In this document: positions 18,050 through 26,890 of the stretch, piece by piece
Numbering within the stretch: position 1 is the first letter of the stretch
How the letters are laid out: the number at the start of each line of letters is the position of its first letter
Origin: Sphingomonas faeni
GTDB lineage: Bacteria > Pseudomonadota > Alphaproteobacteria > Sphingomonadales > Sphingomonadaceae
NCBI RefSeq assembly: GCF_003053745.1
Contig: NZ_QAYE01000001.1
Span: forward strand, 124,001 to 188,000
DNA length: 64,000 nt
Reading direction: 5' to 3'
Notes under the pieces: model-generated
Told to the model about the DNA's origin: nothing
Database searches by the model: none
What the model saw: only the letters and a program-made list of their open reading frames with translations
Program-made: the position numbers and the translations under genes

Positions 18050-21000
18050 ATGCGTCGTCTCCTGCTGACCACCACCTGCCTGTTCGCGGTAACGACGGGC
18101 GCCCAGGCGCAGACCGTGATCGACACCAAGCGGACCGACACGGTGCGGACCTCGACCATCAAGGCCGGCGCCCCCGACAATATCCGCATCGCCGCCGCCG
18201 GTTCGGTGACGCCGACCAGCGGCACCGCGGTCACCGTCGACAGCGTCAACTCGGTCACCAACGAAGGCACGATCCAGGTCACCAATGCCGACGGATCGAC
18301 CGGTATCCTCGCCAACGCCGGCACCGGCGGCGGGATCACCAACGCGGCGACCGGCAAGATCATCATCGACGAAAGCTATGTCGCGACCGACACCGACAAG
18401 GACGGCGACCTAGACGGTCCGTTCGCGGCCGGCACCGGACGCACCGGCATCCGCACCGCGGGCGCGTACACGGGCGCGATCGTCAACAGCGGCGCGATCA
18501 CCGTGAAGGGCAACAACTCCGCTGGCATCTGGCTCGGCGGACCGCTGACCGGCGCCTTCACGCATAACGGCCAGACCTCGGTCACCGGCAACGGATCGAC
18601 CGGCGTGCGGATCGCCGACGTCACCGGCAACGTCCGCCTCGCCGGCACGATCGCTGCGATCGGGCAGGGCGCGGTCGCCGCGCGCGTCGATGGCGACATC
18701 GCGGGTGCGCTGGTGGTGCAGGGCGCGCTCGGCTCGACCGGCTATCGCTATGCGACGGCGCCCGCCGATACGACCAAGCTCGACGCCGACGACCTGTTGC
18801 AGGGCGGATCCGCGCTGGTCGTCGCGGGCAACGTGTCGGGCGGTATCATCTTCGCGATCCCGCCGAAGGACGCGAGCACGACCGATGCCGACGAGGACAA
18901 GGACGGTCTTCCCGACGCCACCGAAGGCTCGGCCGCGATCACCTCCTACGGCGCGGCGCCTGCCGTACAGATCGGCTCGGCCACGCGGACGATCGCGATC
19001 GGTGCGGTGGCGGGGACGGGGACCGGCTTCGGGCTGATCGTCGATGGCGGCATCGCGGGCAGCGGCGTCTATGGCGGCGTCGAGGGCAATGGCCTGGCGA
19101 TCGGCGGCCTTGGCGGCGCGGTGACGATCGCAGGCGGGATCGGCATCAACGGCACCGTGGCGGCAACCGCAAACGGCGCGAGTGCCACCGCGTTGAAGCT
19201 TGGTACGGGCGCGTCGACGCCTGAAATCCGCAACGCCGGCACGATCGCCGCGTCAGGCGGCGGCACAGCCGCATCGCGTTCGACGGCAGTCCTGATCGAT
19301 ACCGGCGCATCCGTCGCCACGATCCGCAACAGCGGCACGATCAAGGCGACCGCGCAGGCCGCCGACGGCACCGCGATCGGCATCCTCGATCGGTCGGGCA
19401 CCGTCACGCTGGTCGAGAACAGCGGCGGGATCGGTGCATCGGGTGCACTCGCCACCTCCGAGCGCAACGTCGCGATCGACCTTTCGGCGAACACGACCGG
19501 CACGATCGTTCGCCAGACCGCAGTCGCGACCGGCATCGCGGCGCCCGCGATCGTCGGCGACGTCCGCTTCGGCAGCGGCAACGACGTATTCGACGTCGCG
19601 GACGGTACCGTCACCGGCACCGCGCGCTTCGGCACCGGCAACAACCGCCTCGCGCTATCGGGCGACGCCAATTTCACCGGCGGCGCAGTGTTCGGTGCGG
19701 GCAATGACGCACTCACGCTCGCGGGGACCTCGGTATTCAGCGGCGCGGCGGACTTCGGTGGTGGAAGCGACACGCTGACGCTCGGCGGGACGTCGCGCTT
19801 CTCCGGCACGCTCGTCAATTCGGGCGGCCTCGCGGTCGCGGTCAACGGCGGTACGCTCGACATTACCAAGGCCGCATCGATCGCGTCGCTGTCGGTCGGC
19901 GGTGGCGGTATCCTCGCGGTGACGCTCGACAAGGCGGGCGGCACCAGCACGATGATCCAGGTCGCCGGCACGGCATCGTTCGACAAGGATTCGAAGCTCG
20001 CGCTGAAGCTCACCAGCGTCGTCGATGCGGAGGGCCGCTACACCGTCCTGCGCGCCGGCACGTTGACCGGTGCCGCAAACCTGACCGCAACCACGACACT
20101 CCTCCCCTTCCTATACAAGGGCAGCATCGCGACCGGCACGGGCAACGACCTGGCCGTCGACATCGCGCGTAAATCGTCGACCGAACTCGGGCTCAACCGC
20201 TCGCAGGCGTCGGCGTATGACGCGATCTACAAGGCGCTCGGCAACGACGCGAAGGTCGGCGGCGCGTTCCTCAACATCACCGAGGCCGAGGCGTTCCGGG
20301 GTTCGGTCCGCCAGATGTTGCCCGACCATGCCGGCGGCACGTTCGAGACCGTGACGATGGGCTCGCGCGCAACCGCCCGCCTGCTCGCCGACCCGCACGG
20401 CCCGTTCAAGGACGAAGGCAAATGGGGCTATTGGGTGACCCAGGTCGCGTGGGGCACGTCGAAGAGCGTCGCCGATACGGCAGGCTACGACATCAGCGGC
20501 TGGGGCGTCTCGGCGGGCGCGGAATACAAGACGGGCGTGGGCAACTTCGGGACCTCGCTCGCCTATCTCCACGGCCAGGATGCCGACGACGGCACGGACA
20601 ACGAGGTGAATTCGGACCAGTATGAACTGGCCGGATACTGGCGCGGGCATTGGGGCGGTCTGCAGGCCAATGCCCGCGCTTCGGGCGCGAAGGTGAAGTT
20701 CGACGGTGTCCGTCAGTTCGCCGGCGCGATCGGCGCCGAGGCCGTTGCCCGGACCGCCAAAAGCAACTGGGACGGCGCGCTCTACGCGGCATCCGGCGGC
20801 CTGTCGTACGAGGCGGGCACCGGCATGCTCACCTTCCGCCCGGTCCTCGCGATCGATTACTACAAGCTCAAGGAGGACGGCTACAGCGAGACCGGCGGCG
20901 GCAAGGCGATCGACTTGGTCGTGCGGTCGCGGACCAGCGACGAGCTCGCGGTCACCGGCAGCGGCGCACTCGGGCTGAACTTCGGCGGACCCAAGTTCGA

Positions 21001-21256
21001 GAATGGCTGGTTCCGCGTCGAAGCAGAAGGCGGCCGTCGCCAGATCGTCGGCGGCGGCCTGGGCGCGACCACCGCGTCGTTCGAAGGCGGCCAGTCGTTC
21101 ACGCTGACCCCCGACAAGCGCACCAGCGGCTGGGTCGGCAAGCTGCGCGGCGTCGGCGGCAACGGCATCTTCCGGATGGGCGGCGAGTTCAACGCCGAGC
21201 AGCAACAGGGCCGCGTCGCGCTGTCGTTGCGCGCCAACCTCCAGATCGGGCTTTAG
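18050..21256 (+). CDS. Autotransporter (type Va) with repetitive passenger
   Basis: A 1068-residue surface protein. The signal peptide MRRLLLTTTCLFAVTTGAQA is followed by a passenger rich in Gly, Thr, Ala and NSGTI/NAGTI-type beta-helix turns. Two aspartate-rich loops, TDTDKDGDLDG (about 113-123) and DADEDKDGLPDATE (about 280-293), look like thrombospondin type 3/EF-hand calcium sites. About residues 500-590 carry several roughly 20-residue units with FGxGND or FGGGSD, reminiscent of RTX-like turns. The C-terminal barrel (about 790-1068) begins near KWGYWVTQVAWG and ends LSLRANLQIGL; the last residue is Leu instead of the usual Phe/Trp. No protease or adhesin motif is recognisable in the passenger. 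Confidence 0.9.
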   Translation: MRRLLLTTTCLFAVTTGAQAQTVIDTKRTDTVRTSTIKAGAPDNIRIAAAGSVTPTSGTAVTVDSVNSVTNEGTIQVTNADGSTGILANAGTGGGITNAATGKIIIDESYVATDTDKDGDLDGPFAAGTGRTGIRTAGAYTGAIVNSGAITVKGNNSAGIWLGGPLTGAFTHNGQTSVTGNGSTGVRIADVTGNVRLAGTIAAIGQGAVAARVDGDIAGALVVQGALGSTGYRYATAPADTTKLDADDLLQGGSALVVAGNVSGGIIFAIPPKDASTTDADEDKDGLPDATEGSAAITSYGAAPAVQIGSATRTIAIGAVAGTGTGFGLIVDGGIAGSGVYGGVEGNGLAIGGLGGAVTIAGGIGINGTVAATANGASATALKLGTGASTPEIRNAGTIAASGGGTAASRSTAVLIDTGASVATIRNSGTIKATAQAADGTAIGILDRSGTVTLVENSGGIGASGALATSERNVAIDLSANTTGTIVRQTAVATGIAAPAIVGDVRFGSGNDVFDVADGTVTGTARFGTGNNRLALSGDANFTGGAVFGAGNDALTLAGTSVFSGAADFGGGSDTLTLGGTSRFSGTLVNSGGLAVAVNGGTLDITKAASIASLSVGGGGILAVTLDKAGGTSTMIQVAGTASFDKDSKLALKLTSVVDAEGRYTVLRAGTLTGAANLTATTTLLPFLYKGSIATGTGNDLAVDIARKSSTELGLNRSQASAYDAIYKALGNDAKVGGAFLNITEAEAFRGSVRQMLPDHAGGTFETVTMGSRATARLLADPHGPFKDEGKWGYWVTQVAWGTSKSVADTAGYDISGWGVSAGAEYKTGVGNFGTSLAYLHGQDADDGTDNEVNSDQYELAGYWRGHWGGLQANARASGAKVKFDGVRQFAGAIGAEAVARTAKSNWDGALYAASGGLSYEAGTGMLTFRPVLAIDYYKLKEDGYSETGGGKAIDLVVRSRTSDELAVTGSGALGLNFGGPKFENGWFRVEAEGGRRQIVGGGLGATTASFEGGQSFTLTPDKRTSGWVGKLRGVGGNGIFRMGGEFNAEQQQGRVALSLRANLQIGL

Positions 21257-21332
21257 GCAACCGCACTTTTCGGGGGTGGAATGGCTCGATTCCGCCCCCG
21301 GACTGTTGTCGGCGCATAGCAGGAGCGAAGAT

Positions 21333-21605
21333 ATGGCCGAAGACCGTTTGAACATCGACGTGAAGACCCTCGAGGACAATAGTGACCTGCGCCAGGTCGA
21401 GTTCGAGGCCGAAGTGAGCGAGGAACGCTATCAGTTGGCGGTCCAGTACGACGTACTCGAAGCGCTCAGCACGGTATCGCCCGAAGGCGACGCCGTGACG
21501 ATCTTCAAGCAGCATGCCGAAGAGATCGCCGAACTCGGCGTCGTCGCGCTGGCGCGCGATCCCGACCAAAAGATCGTCGTCATCAGCGAAAACGATCTGG
21601 ACTAG
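21333..21605 (+). CDS. Small acidic cytoplasmic protein, DUF1488-like
   Basis: A 90-residue acidic protein (MAEDRLNIDVKTLEDNSDLR to VVISENDLD). The region YDVLEALSTVSPEGDAVTIF followed by EEIAELGVVAL recalls DUF1488, but I cannot confirm it. AGGAGCGAAGAT before the ATG at 21333 is a good ribosome-binding site, which favours this start over the upstream ATG at 21276. It lies 76 bp after the autotransporter stop on the same strand; a shared transcript is possible. Confidence 0.6.
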   Translation: MAEDRLNIDVKTLEDNSDLRQVEFEAEVSEERYQLAVQYDVLEALSTVSPEGDAVTIFKQHAEEIAELGVVALARDPDQKIVVISENDLD

Positions 21606-21667
21606 CGCCGGCATCCGGCCGATCCTCCCCACCGAGCCGGCATTGTCGTCCGGACGGTGGGAGACGG

Positions 21668-22414
21668 ATGATGAAAACGATCTGGACGAGCGTTGTAGTG
21701 GCGATGACGATCGCGGCGGGCGCGACGACGGCGCAGGCACAGAAGGTCAGCCCCGCGGTCACCAGCGCGCTTGCCGATCCGGCGCGCGCCGACCAGCAAG
21801 GTGACGATGCCCGCCGCAAGGCCGCCGACGTCCTCGCCTTCTCCGGCGTGCGGCCGGGCAATGTCGTCGTCGATTACCTTCCGGGTGCCGGCTATTGGAC
21901 CCGAATCTTCACTGGCGTCGTCGGACCCAAGGGCCACGTCTACGCAGTGTGGCCGGCAGCCGGCGCGAAATACGCCGAGAAGACGCTGCCGGCGCTTCAG
22001 GCGCGCAACCTAGCCAACGTCACCGCCGTCGTCCAGACCACCAACCTGCCGACCTCGCCCAAGCCGGTCGACCTGTTCTGGACCGTGCAGAACTACCACG
22101 ACATCGCCAATAACGGCGGCGGCGAGGGCGCGTTGAAGGCGTTCGACAAGGCAGTGTTCAACATGCTCAAGCGCGGCGGCATCTACGTCGTGATCGATCA
22201 TGCGGATGCCCCCGGCAGTGGCCTTAGCGGGACCGAGACGCGGCACCGGATCGACCCGGCGGTAGTAAAGGCGCAGGTCCAGGCGGCGGGGTTCAAGTTC
22301 GTTGGCGAGTCCACCGCACTGCGCAATCCGGCCGACGATCACACCAAGCCGGTATTCGACCCCGCGATCCGCGGCACGACCGACCAGTTCGTCTACAAGT
22401 TCAAGAAGCCGTAA
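21668..22414 (+). CDS. Exported class I methyltransferase-like protein
   Basis: A 248-residue protein with a Sec signal peptide (MMKTIWTSVVVAMTIAAGAT, cleaved near AQA-QK) followed by a Rossmann methyltransferase-like fold. The SAM motif I position reads VVVDYLPGAGYWTRIF, lacking the usual acidic-glycine pattern DxGxGxG, and later strands read VDLFWTVQNYHDI and RGGIYVVIDHADAPGSG. Similar exported methyltransferase-like proteins occur in sphingomonads and caulobacters and their activity is unproven. S-adenosylmethionine is not expected in the periplasm, so catalysis there is doubtful. Tandem ATGs occur at 21668 and 21671. Confidence 0.78.
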   Translation: MMKTIWTSVVVAMTIAAGATTAQAQKVSPAVTSALADPARADQQGDDARRKAADVLAFSGVRPGNVVVDYLPGAGYWTRIFTGVVGPKGHVYAVWPAAGAKYAEKTLPALQARNLANVTAVVQTTNLPTSPKPVDLFWTVQNYHDIANNGGGEGALKAFDKAVFNMLKRGGIYVVIDHADAPGSGLSGTETRHRIDPAVVKAQVQAAGFKFVGESTALRNPADDHTKPVFDPAIRGTTDQFVYKFKKP

Positions 22415-22538
22415 GCGCATCGGCGACTGGTCGACGGCATTAGCGTTCGTTGATCAGTCGCCATCGCCTTTCCGTCATCGCGATCGAGTCCAGCGCTCGG
22501 GCATGGCGTTCGCAGCAGGACGGTCCTAAGCGACTTCG

Positions 22539-23762
22539 ATGAACGACAAAATTGCTGCCCCATCGATGCGTCCAGGCGAGTTCGTCGCCTTCATCGCCGC
22601 GTTGATGGCGGTCAACGCGCTCGGCGTCGACCTGATGCTGCCCGCGCTCGCCGATATCGGCCACCAGCTTGGCATCGCCACCGCGAACCACCGCCAGTGG
22701 ATCATCACCGCGTACATGCTCGGCTTCGGCGCCGGGCAGCTCGTCTACGGGCCGCTCGCGGATCGCTACGGCCGCCGGATCATCCTGCTCGTCACGCTGA
22801 CGGGATTCGTCGCGGCGAGCATCTTCGCGGCCGGATCGCAGACGTTCGCGGCCTTGCTCGGCGCCCGCGTTCTTCAGGGGCTGATGTCCGCATCGACGCG
22901 CGTGCTCGCGGTCGCGATCGTGCGGGATCGGTATTCGGGTCGCCAGATGGCGCGCACGTTGTCCGTGGCGCAGATGATCTTCTTCCTCGTGCCGATCATG
23001 GCGCCGAGCCTGGGGCAGGTGCTGCTCCAGTTCGGTCCGTGGCGGTTCATCTTCTACGCGCTGGCCGGCTTCGCGGCGTTCGTCCTTGCCTGGTCGGTGA
23101 CGCGGTTGCGGGAATCGCTGCCGGTCGAGCGCCGGTCGCCGCTGTCGTTCGCGTCGCTCCGCCAGGCGTACACGCTGACGCTGACCAACCGCTATTCGGC
23201 CGGCTATGCGGTCGCGGCGTCGATGACGTTCGGCGGGATCATCGCCTTCGTCTCGTCCGCGCAGCAGATCTTCGTCGACGAGTTCCACGCCGGCGAGCGA
23301 TTCACGATCCTGTTCGCGGTCTGCGCGTTTTCGATGGGGTGCGCGTCGTTCGCCAACAGCCGGCTGGTCGAGCGTCTCGGCACGCGCCTCATATCGCAGG
23401 CCGCCGTACTGGGGTTGATCGCGCTGTCGGTGGTCCACATCGGCGTGATCGCCGCGGGGTCGGAATCGTTATGGACCTACATGCTGTTCCAGGCGCTGAG
23501 CATGACGTGCATCGGCCTGTGTGGCTCCAATTTCGGCGCGATGGCGATGGAGCCGGTCGGGCACATCGCCGGCACCGCATCGTCGATCCAGGGGTTCATC
23601 ACCAGCGTCGGCGCGGTGATCGTTGGCTCGCTGATCGGCCAGTCGTACAACGGCACGACCTATCCGCTGGCGATCGGCTATCTCGCGATCGGGCTTGGCG
23701 TACTGGCGGTCGTGTACGTGGTCGAGGGCGGCAAGCTGTTCCACGCGCACCACAAGGCCTGA
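22539..23762 (+). CDS. Bcr/CflA-family MFS drug efflux transporter
   Basis: A 407-residue, 12-helix major facilitator. The N-terminus LMAVNALGVDLMLPALADIG and the motif A loop GPLADRYGRR are characteristic of the Bcr/CflA drug:H+ antiporters. Motif C-like RVLQGLMSASTRVLAVAIVRD follows in helix 5. It probably exports small hydrophobic drugs or dipeptides across the inner membrane; the substrate is not predictable. Monocistronic, and its stop is 6 bp from that of the convergent regulator gene. Confidence 0.9.
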   Translation: MNDKIAAPSMRPGEFVAFIAALMAVNALGVDLMLPALADIGHQLGIATANHRQWIITAYMLGFGAGQLVYGPLADRYGRRIILLVTLTGFVAASIFAAGSQTFAALLGARVLQGLMSASTRVLAVAIVRDRYSGRQMARTLSVAQMIFFLVPIMAPSLGQVLLQFGPWRFIFYALAGFAAFVLAWSVTRLRESLPVERRSPLSFASLRQAYTLTLTNRYSAGYAVAASMTFGGIIAFVSSAQQIFVDEFHAGERFTILFAVCAFSMGCASFANSRLVERLGTRLISQAAVLGLIALSVVHIGVIAAGSESLWTYMLFQALSMTCIGLCGSNFGAMAMEPVGHIAGTASSIQGFITSVGAVIVGSLIGQSYNGTTYPLAIGYLAIGLGVLAVVYVVEGGKLFHAHHKA

Positions 23763-23768
23763 TACGCG

Positions 23769-25244
23769 TTACGCCCCCACGCCGCGTTCGTGCGCCCACA
23801 CGATCGCGGCGCTGCGCCGGTTGACGCCGATCTTCGCGTAAAGGCGCGCGACATGGTTGCGGACTGTGTTGCGCGACAGGTCGAGCCGGGTGGCGATCGC
23901 CGCATCGTCGAGGTCCTGGCAGATCAGTTCGAGCACCTCGCGCTCGCGCTTGCTGAGTTCGGTGGTGGGCGGCGTCGCGCCCGAGCCGGCGCGTGGATTT
24001 CGCAGCGTCGCCAGCTTGTCCATGATCGACCGGCTGAGCCAGTTGGCGTCCTTCATCACCGCGTCGATCGCCTCGACCAGTTCGAGTTCACCGCGGCGGC
24101 GCGCCGTGATGTCCTGGTACAGCCACAGGACGCAGGGCGTGCCGTCGACGCTGATCCGTTCGGCGGAGACGAGGCAGTCCAGCGTTTCGCCGTTCTTGTG
24201 CAGCAGGCGGACATCGTGGCCGCGAATGCCGTTCCGCTCGCGGATCTCGGTTTCCAGCTCCACTCGCTGTGCGGCGTCGTTCCAGAGCTGGAGATCGTCG
24301 GCGATCCGGTCGAGGACCGCATGATCGGTGTAGCCGGTGAGGCTCTTGAACGCGGCGTTCACCTGCACGATGCGGTTCTCGTCGCCTTTAGTGATGACCA
24401 TCGCGACGGGGGCTATCTCGAACACCGCCGCGAAATGCCGTTCGCTCGCCTGCAACGCCAGTTGCGCGCGCCGCCGGGGTTCGAGGTCGGCGAAGGTGAA
24501 CAGCAGGCAGTCCTCGTTGGCGAGTTCGATCGGCTGGCCGGCGAGGATGACCAGCGTCTTGTCGCCCCCCGCGAGCGGCAGCTCCGCCTCCAGTTGTGGC
24601 ACGGTCTTGCCGGCGGCGACGCGTTCCTTGACGAACGGCTTGCGCTCGACCTCGGCGAGGAAGTCGAGATCGAACAGCGTCTTGCCGACGATCTGGTCGC
24701 GGTCGTAGCCGGAGAGATCGAGGAACCCCTGGTTGACGAGGACATAGCGCTGGTCGGCGACCCGCATGATGAGGGCAGGAGCGGGGTTCGCATGGAACAT
24801 CGCCTGGAACCGGTCCTCCGCGTCGAACCGTTCGGAGACGTCGTTGATGACCATCCCCAGGCAATCGGGATCGCCGCCATCCTCGTCCATGACGATGTCG
24901 CGGACCTGATGAACCCAGCGCGGCTCGTCCGCATCCGGTGACGAGACCTCGACGATCAGGTCGGGAAAGCTTTCGCCGGCAAGAAGGCGCATCAACGGAT
25001 ATTCGCGGCGCGGCAGCTTGCGACCGTCACGGTATCGCAACCGAAAGCGCGCCGCGTAATCGTCCGCGGTCTCGCCCAGGTCGGCCAACGCCTTGACGCC
25101 GTGCATCTTCAACGCCGCCGGGTTCGCGCTGAGGATCATCCCGGTCGGATCCATCAGGATCACCCCTTCGAGCAACCCGGTCATGAGCTGTTCCAGGTGA
25201 TGCAGCGTCGGGGCGTGAAGCGGCTTTCCGTTGGTCTTGGTCAT
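23769..25244 (-). CDS. PAS-repeat LuxR-type transcriptional regulator
   Basis: A 491-residue one-component regulator. Three PAS-like domains are visible: about 15-135 (LLEGVILMDPTGMILSANPA), about 140-255 (MFHANPAPALIMRVADQRYV) and about 265-390 (VFEIAPVAMVITKGDENRIV), with PAC-type endings such as LYQDITARRRGE. A LuxR/GerE helix-turn-helix covers about 430-490 (LSKREREVLELICQDLDDAA, then NTVRNHVARLYAKIGV). No kinase or receiver domain is present, so it probably senses a ligand, light or redox directly. The ATG at 25244 starts just before the first PAS; the frame extends to 25412 with no domain. It is divergent from the small stress genes and could control them. Confidence 0.88.
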   Translation of the reverse strand: MTKTNGKPLHAPTLHHLEQLMTGLLEGVILMDPTGMILSANPAALKMHGVKALADLGETADDYAARFRLRYRDGRKLPRREYPLMRLLAGESFPDLIVEVSSPDADEPRWVHQVRDIVMDEDGGDPDCLGMVINDVSERFDAEDRFQAMFHANPAPALIMRVADQRYVLVNQGFLDLSGYDRDQIVGKTLFDLDFLAEVERKPFVKERVAAGKTVPQLEAELPLAGGDKTLVILAGQPIELANEDCLLFTFADLEPRRRAQLALQASERHFAAVFEIAPVAMVITKGDENRIVQVNAAFKSLTGYTDHAVLDRIADDLQLWNDAAQRVELETEIRERNGIRGHDVRLLHKNGETLDCLVSAERISVDGTPCVLWLYQDITARRRGELELVEAIDAVMKDANWLSRSIMDKLATLRNPRAGSGATPPTTELSKREREVLELICQDLDDAAIATRLDLSRNTVRNHVARLYAKIGVNRRSAAIVWAHERGVGA

Positions 25245-25354
25245 GCCTGTCCAGCGACCAAAAGGGGGCTGCGGTTCCGTGCCCGGCGCTACATTTCTAC
25301 CAATGCGACCGGTATGTGAGCACCAATCGCAAAATCCTGGCGCGGCGCCGAAAC

Positions 25355-25380
25355 TGAACGGATCGGCGATCCCGACTGTT
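25355..25380 (+). promoter_or_regulatory. Weak EcfG-like general stress promoter candidate
   Basis: TGAAC, 17 bases, then TGTT resembles the alphaproteobacterial general-stress sigma EcfG promoter (GGAAC-N17-CGTT) with one mismatch in each box. It is 50 bp upstream of the GlsB-family gene, whose relatives are commonly stress-induced. By-eye match only. Confidence 0.3.
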
Positions 25381-25429
25381 GAGCCTCCTGTACCATCCAC
25401 TCGTACCATCATCGTCCAGGAGCCTCATC

Positions 25430-25699
25430 ATGAACCTCATCATTCTTCTCGTCGTCGGCGGGCTCATCGGTTGGGTCGCCAGCATGATCATGCGTACCGA
25501 TGCGCAGCAGGGCATCTTCCTCAACATCGTCGTCGGTATCGTCGGCGCATTGCTGGCCGGCTTCCTGATCACGCCGCTGATCGGTGGCGCATCGATCATG
25601 GACGGCGCGCTCAACATCCAGTCGATCCTGATCTCGCTGGTCGGCGCGGTGATCCTGCTCGCGATCGTCAACATGTTTCGTCGCGGTACGGTTCGCTGA
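25430..25699 (+). CDS. GlsB/YeaQ/YmgE-family stress membrane protein
   Basis: An 89-residue protein with three hydrophobic helices and the family pattern IILLVVGGLIGWVASMIMRT, then GIFLNIVVGIVGALLAGFLI. Transglycosylase-associated (DUF-type) proteins of this family are stress-induced; their molecular role is unknown. The ATG at 25430 follows an AGGAG at ideal distance. It is the first of three small genes, each preceded by a near-identical AGGAG site, that probably form one transcript. Confidence 0.88.
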   Translation: MNLIILLVVGGLIGWVASMIMRTDAQQGIFLNIVVGIVGALLAGFLITPLIGGASIMDGALNIQSILISLVGAVILLAIVNMFRRGTVR

Positions 25700-25785
25700 T
25701 CCGACCGGAAGGCGGCGTGGTCGACATGCCGCCTCCCACCCGGCGAACGTCCCCGTTTCCAAAACCAGAAACCCAGGAGAGTATC

Positions 25786-26097
25786 ATGACCGTTCGAGCA
25801 TTCATGGCATGCGGCGCAATGCTGCTGGCCTCCAGCGCCGTCGCCCAGACCGCAACGCATGCCGGCGCGCACAACCCGGCCGTCAAGAACAACGATGCCG
25901 CCCATGTCGCGGCACCGGCCAAGGGCGCCAATTCCTTCTCCGAGGATCAGGCTCGCGGTCGACTGACCAAGGCCGGCTACCAGTCGGTCTCGCGTCTGGC
26001 GAAGGACAAGGACGGCGTCTGGCGTGGCAGCGCGACCAAGGCCGGCAAGAATCTCAATGTCGGGCTCGACTACAAGGGCAACGTGACCGCGCGCTGA
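25786..26097 (+). CDS. Small exported PepSY-like protein
   Basis: A 103-residue protein with a signal peptide (MTVRAFMACGAMLLASSAVA before QT), an Ala/His/Asn-rich linker, then FSEDQARGRLTKAGYQSVSR and DGVWRGSATKAGKNLNVGLD, which resembles a single PepSY module. The predicted location is periplasmic. Function unknown; PepSY modules are often inhibitory or binding domains. AGGAGAGTATC precedes the ATG. Likely co-expressed with the flanking stress genes. Confidence 0.75.
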   Translation: MTVRAFMACGAMLLASSAVAQTATHAGAHNPAVKNNDAAHVAAPAKGANSFSEDQARGRLTKAGYQSVSRLAKDKDGVWRGSATKAGKNLNVGLDYKGNVTAR

Positions 26098-26120
26098 TCC
26101 AATTTTCCAGGAGAGATACG

Positions 26121-26762
26121 ATGACCAAGACCCTTACCCGCCTGTTCGACGATTACTCGGATGCGAAGTCCGCCCTTAACGATCTTGAGCGCCTCGGCGT
26201 ACCGCACGACTCGATCAGCATCGTCGCTAACAACGCCGATGGCGCGCATGGCGATCACGACACGTCGCTGGACGACGTCAACGATCGTGGCGATGTCAGC
26301 CGTGGTGTCTCGACCGGTGCGGCCGTCGGCGGCGTCGGCGGCCTGCTCGCCGGTCTCGGCCTGCTAGCGATCCCGGGCCTGGGGCCGATCGTCGCTGCCG
26401 GCTGGCTCGCGTCGACCGTCGTCGGTGCCGGTATCGGTGCAGCAGGCGGTGCGGCCACCGGCACGATCGTCGGCGCATTGAAGGACGCCGGTCACACCGA
26501 TGACGAGGCGCATGTCTATTCGGAAGGCGTCCGTCGCGGCGGCACGTTGCTCAGCGCACGCGTCGACGACAGCCTCGCGACCGATGCCGAAGCGGTTCTC
26601 GATCGTCATCGTTCGGTCGATGCGACTACGCGTGGTGCAGCTTATCGCCAGGACGGCTGGACGCGCTTCGACGAGGCAGCGTCCGCGTACACGCGCGACG
26701 AAGTCGTTGCCGAGCGTGGCCGCTATGGTTCGGTATCGTCGACCAATTCGACGACCTACTGA
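26121..26762 (+). CDS. General stress protein 17M/YflT-like with glycine-zipper segment
   Basis: A 213-residue protein. The N-terminal 1-45 (LTRLFDDYSDAKSALNDLER, VPHDSISIVANN) is the YflT/general stress protein 17M-like module. A glycine- and alanine-rich hydrophobic stretch at about 70-125 (GAAVGGVGGLLAGLGLLAIP) resembles glycine-zipper membrane segments. The C-terminal part repeats a YSEGVRRGGTLLSARVDD strand-type module. Preceded by CCAGGAGAGATACG. Third in the small stress cluster; a strong hairpin follows at 26827. Confidence 0.82.
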   Translation: MTKTLTRLFDDYSDAKSALNDLERLGVPHDSISIVANNADGAHGDHDTSLDDVNDRGDVSRGVSTGAAVGGVGGLLAGLGLLAIPGLGPIVAAGWLASTVVGAGIGAAGGAATGTIVGALKDAGHTDDEAHVYSEGVRRGGTLLSARVDDSLATDAEAVLDRHRSVDATTRGAAYRQDGWTRFDEAASAYTRDEVVAERGRYGSVSSTNSTTY

Positions 26763-26826
26763 ACGACGTCGTCACGGTCCTTGCCGCCAGCGTATCGGGC
26801 GGCGGGTGTGACAGCGTCGGAATAGC

Positions 26827-26865
26827 GAAGGGGTCGGTTTGGGTTCACCCCAAACCGACCCCTTC
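26827..26865. terminator. Strong hairpin between convergent stress gene and MHS transporter gene
   Basis: Perfect 17-bp stem (GAAGGGGTCGGTTTGGG mirrored) with a 5-base loop. It has no long T-run on either side, so it could work bidirectionally as a terminator hairpin or block 3' decay. It ends 26 bp before the transporter stop. Confidence 0.75.
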
Positions 26866-26890
26866 GTCGTTCAACTACAGGCCGAAGACC

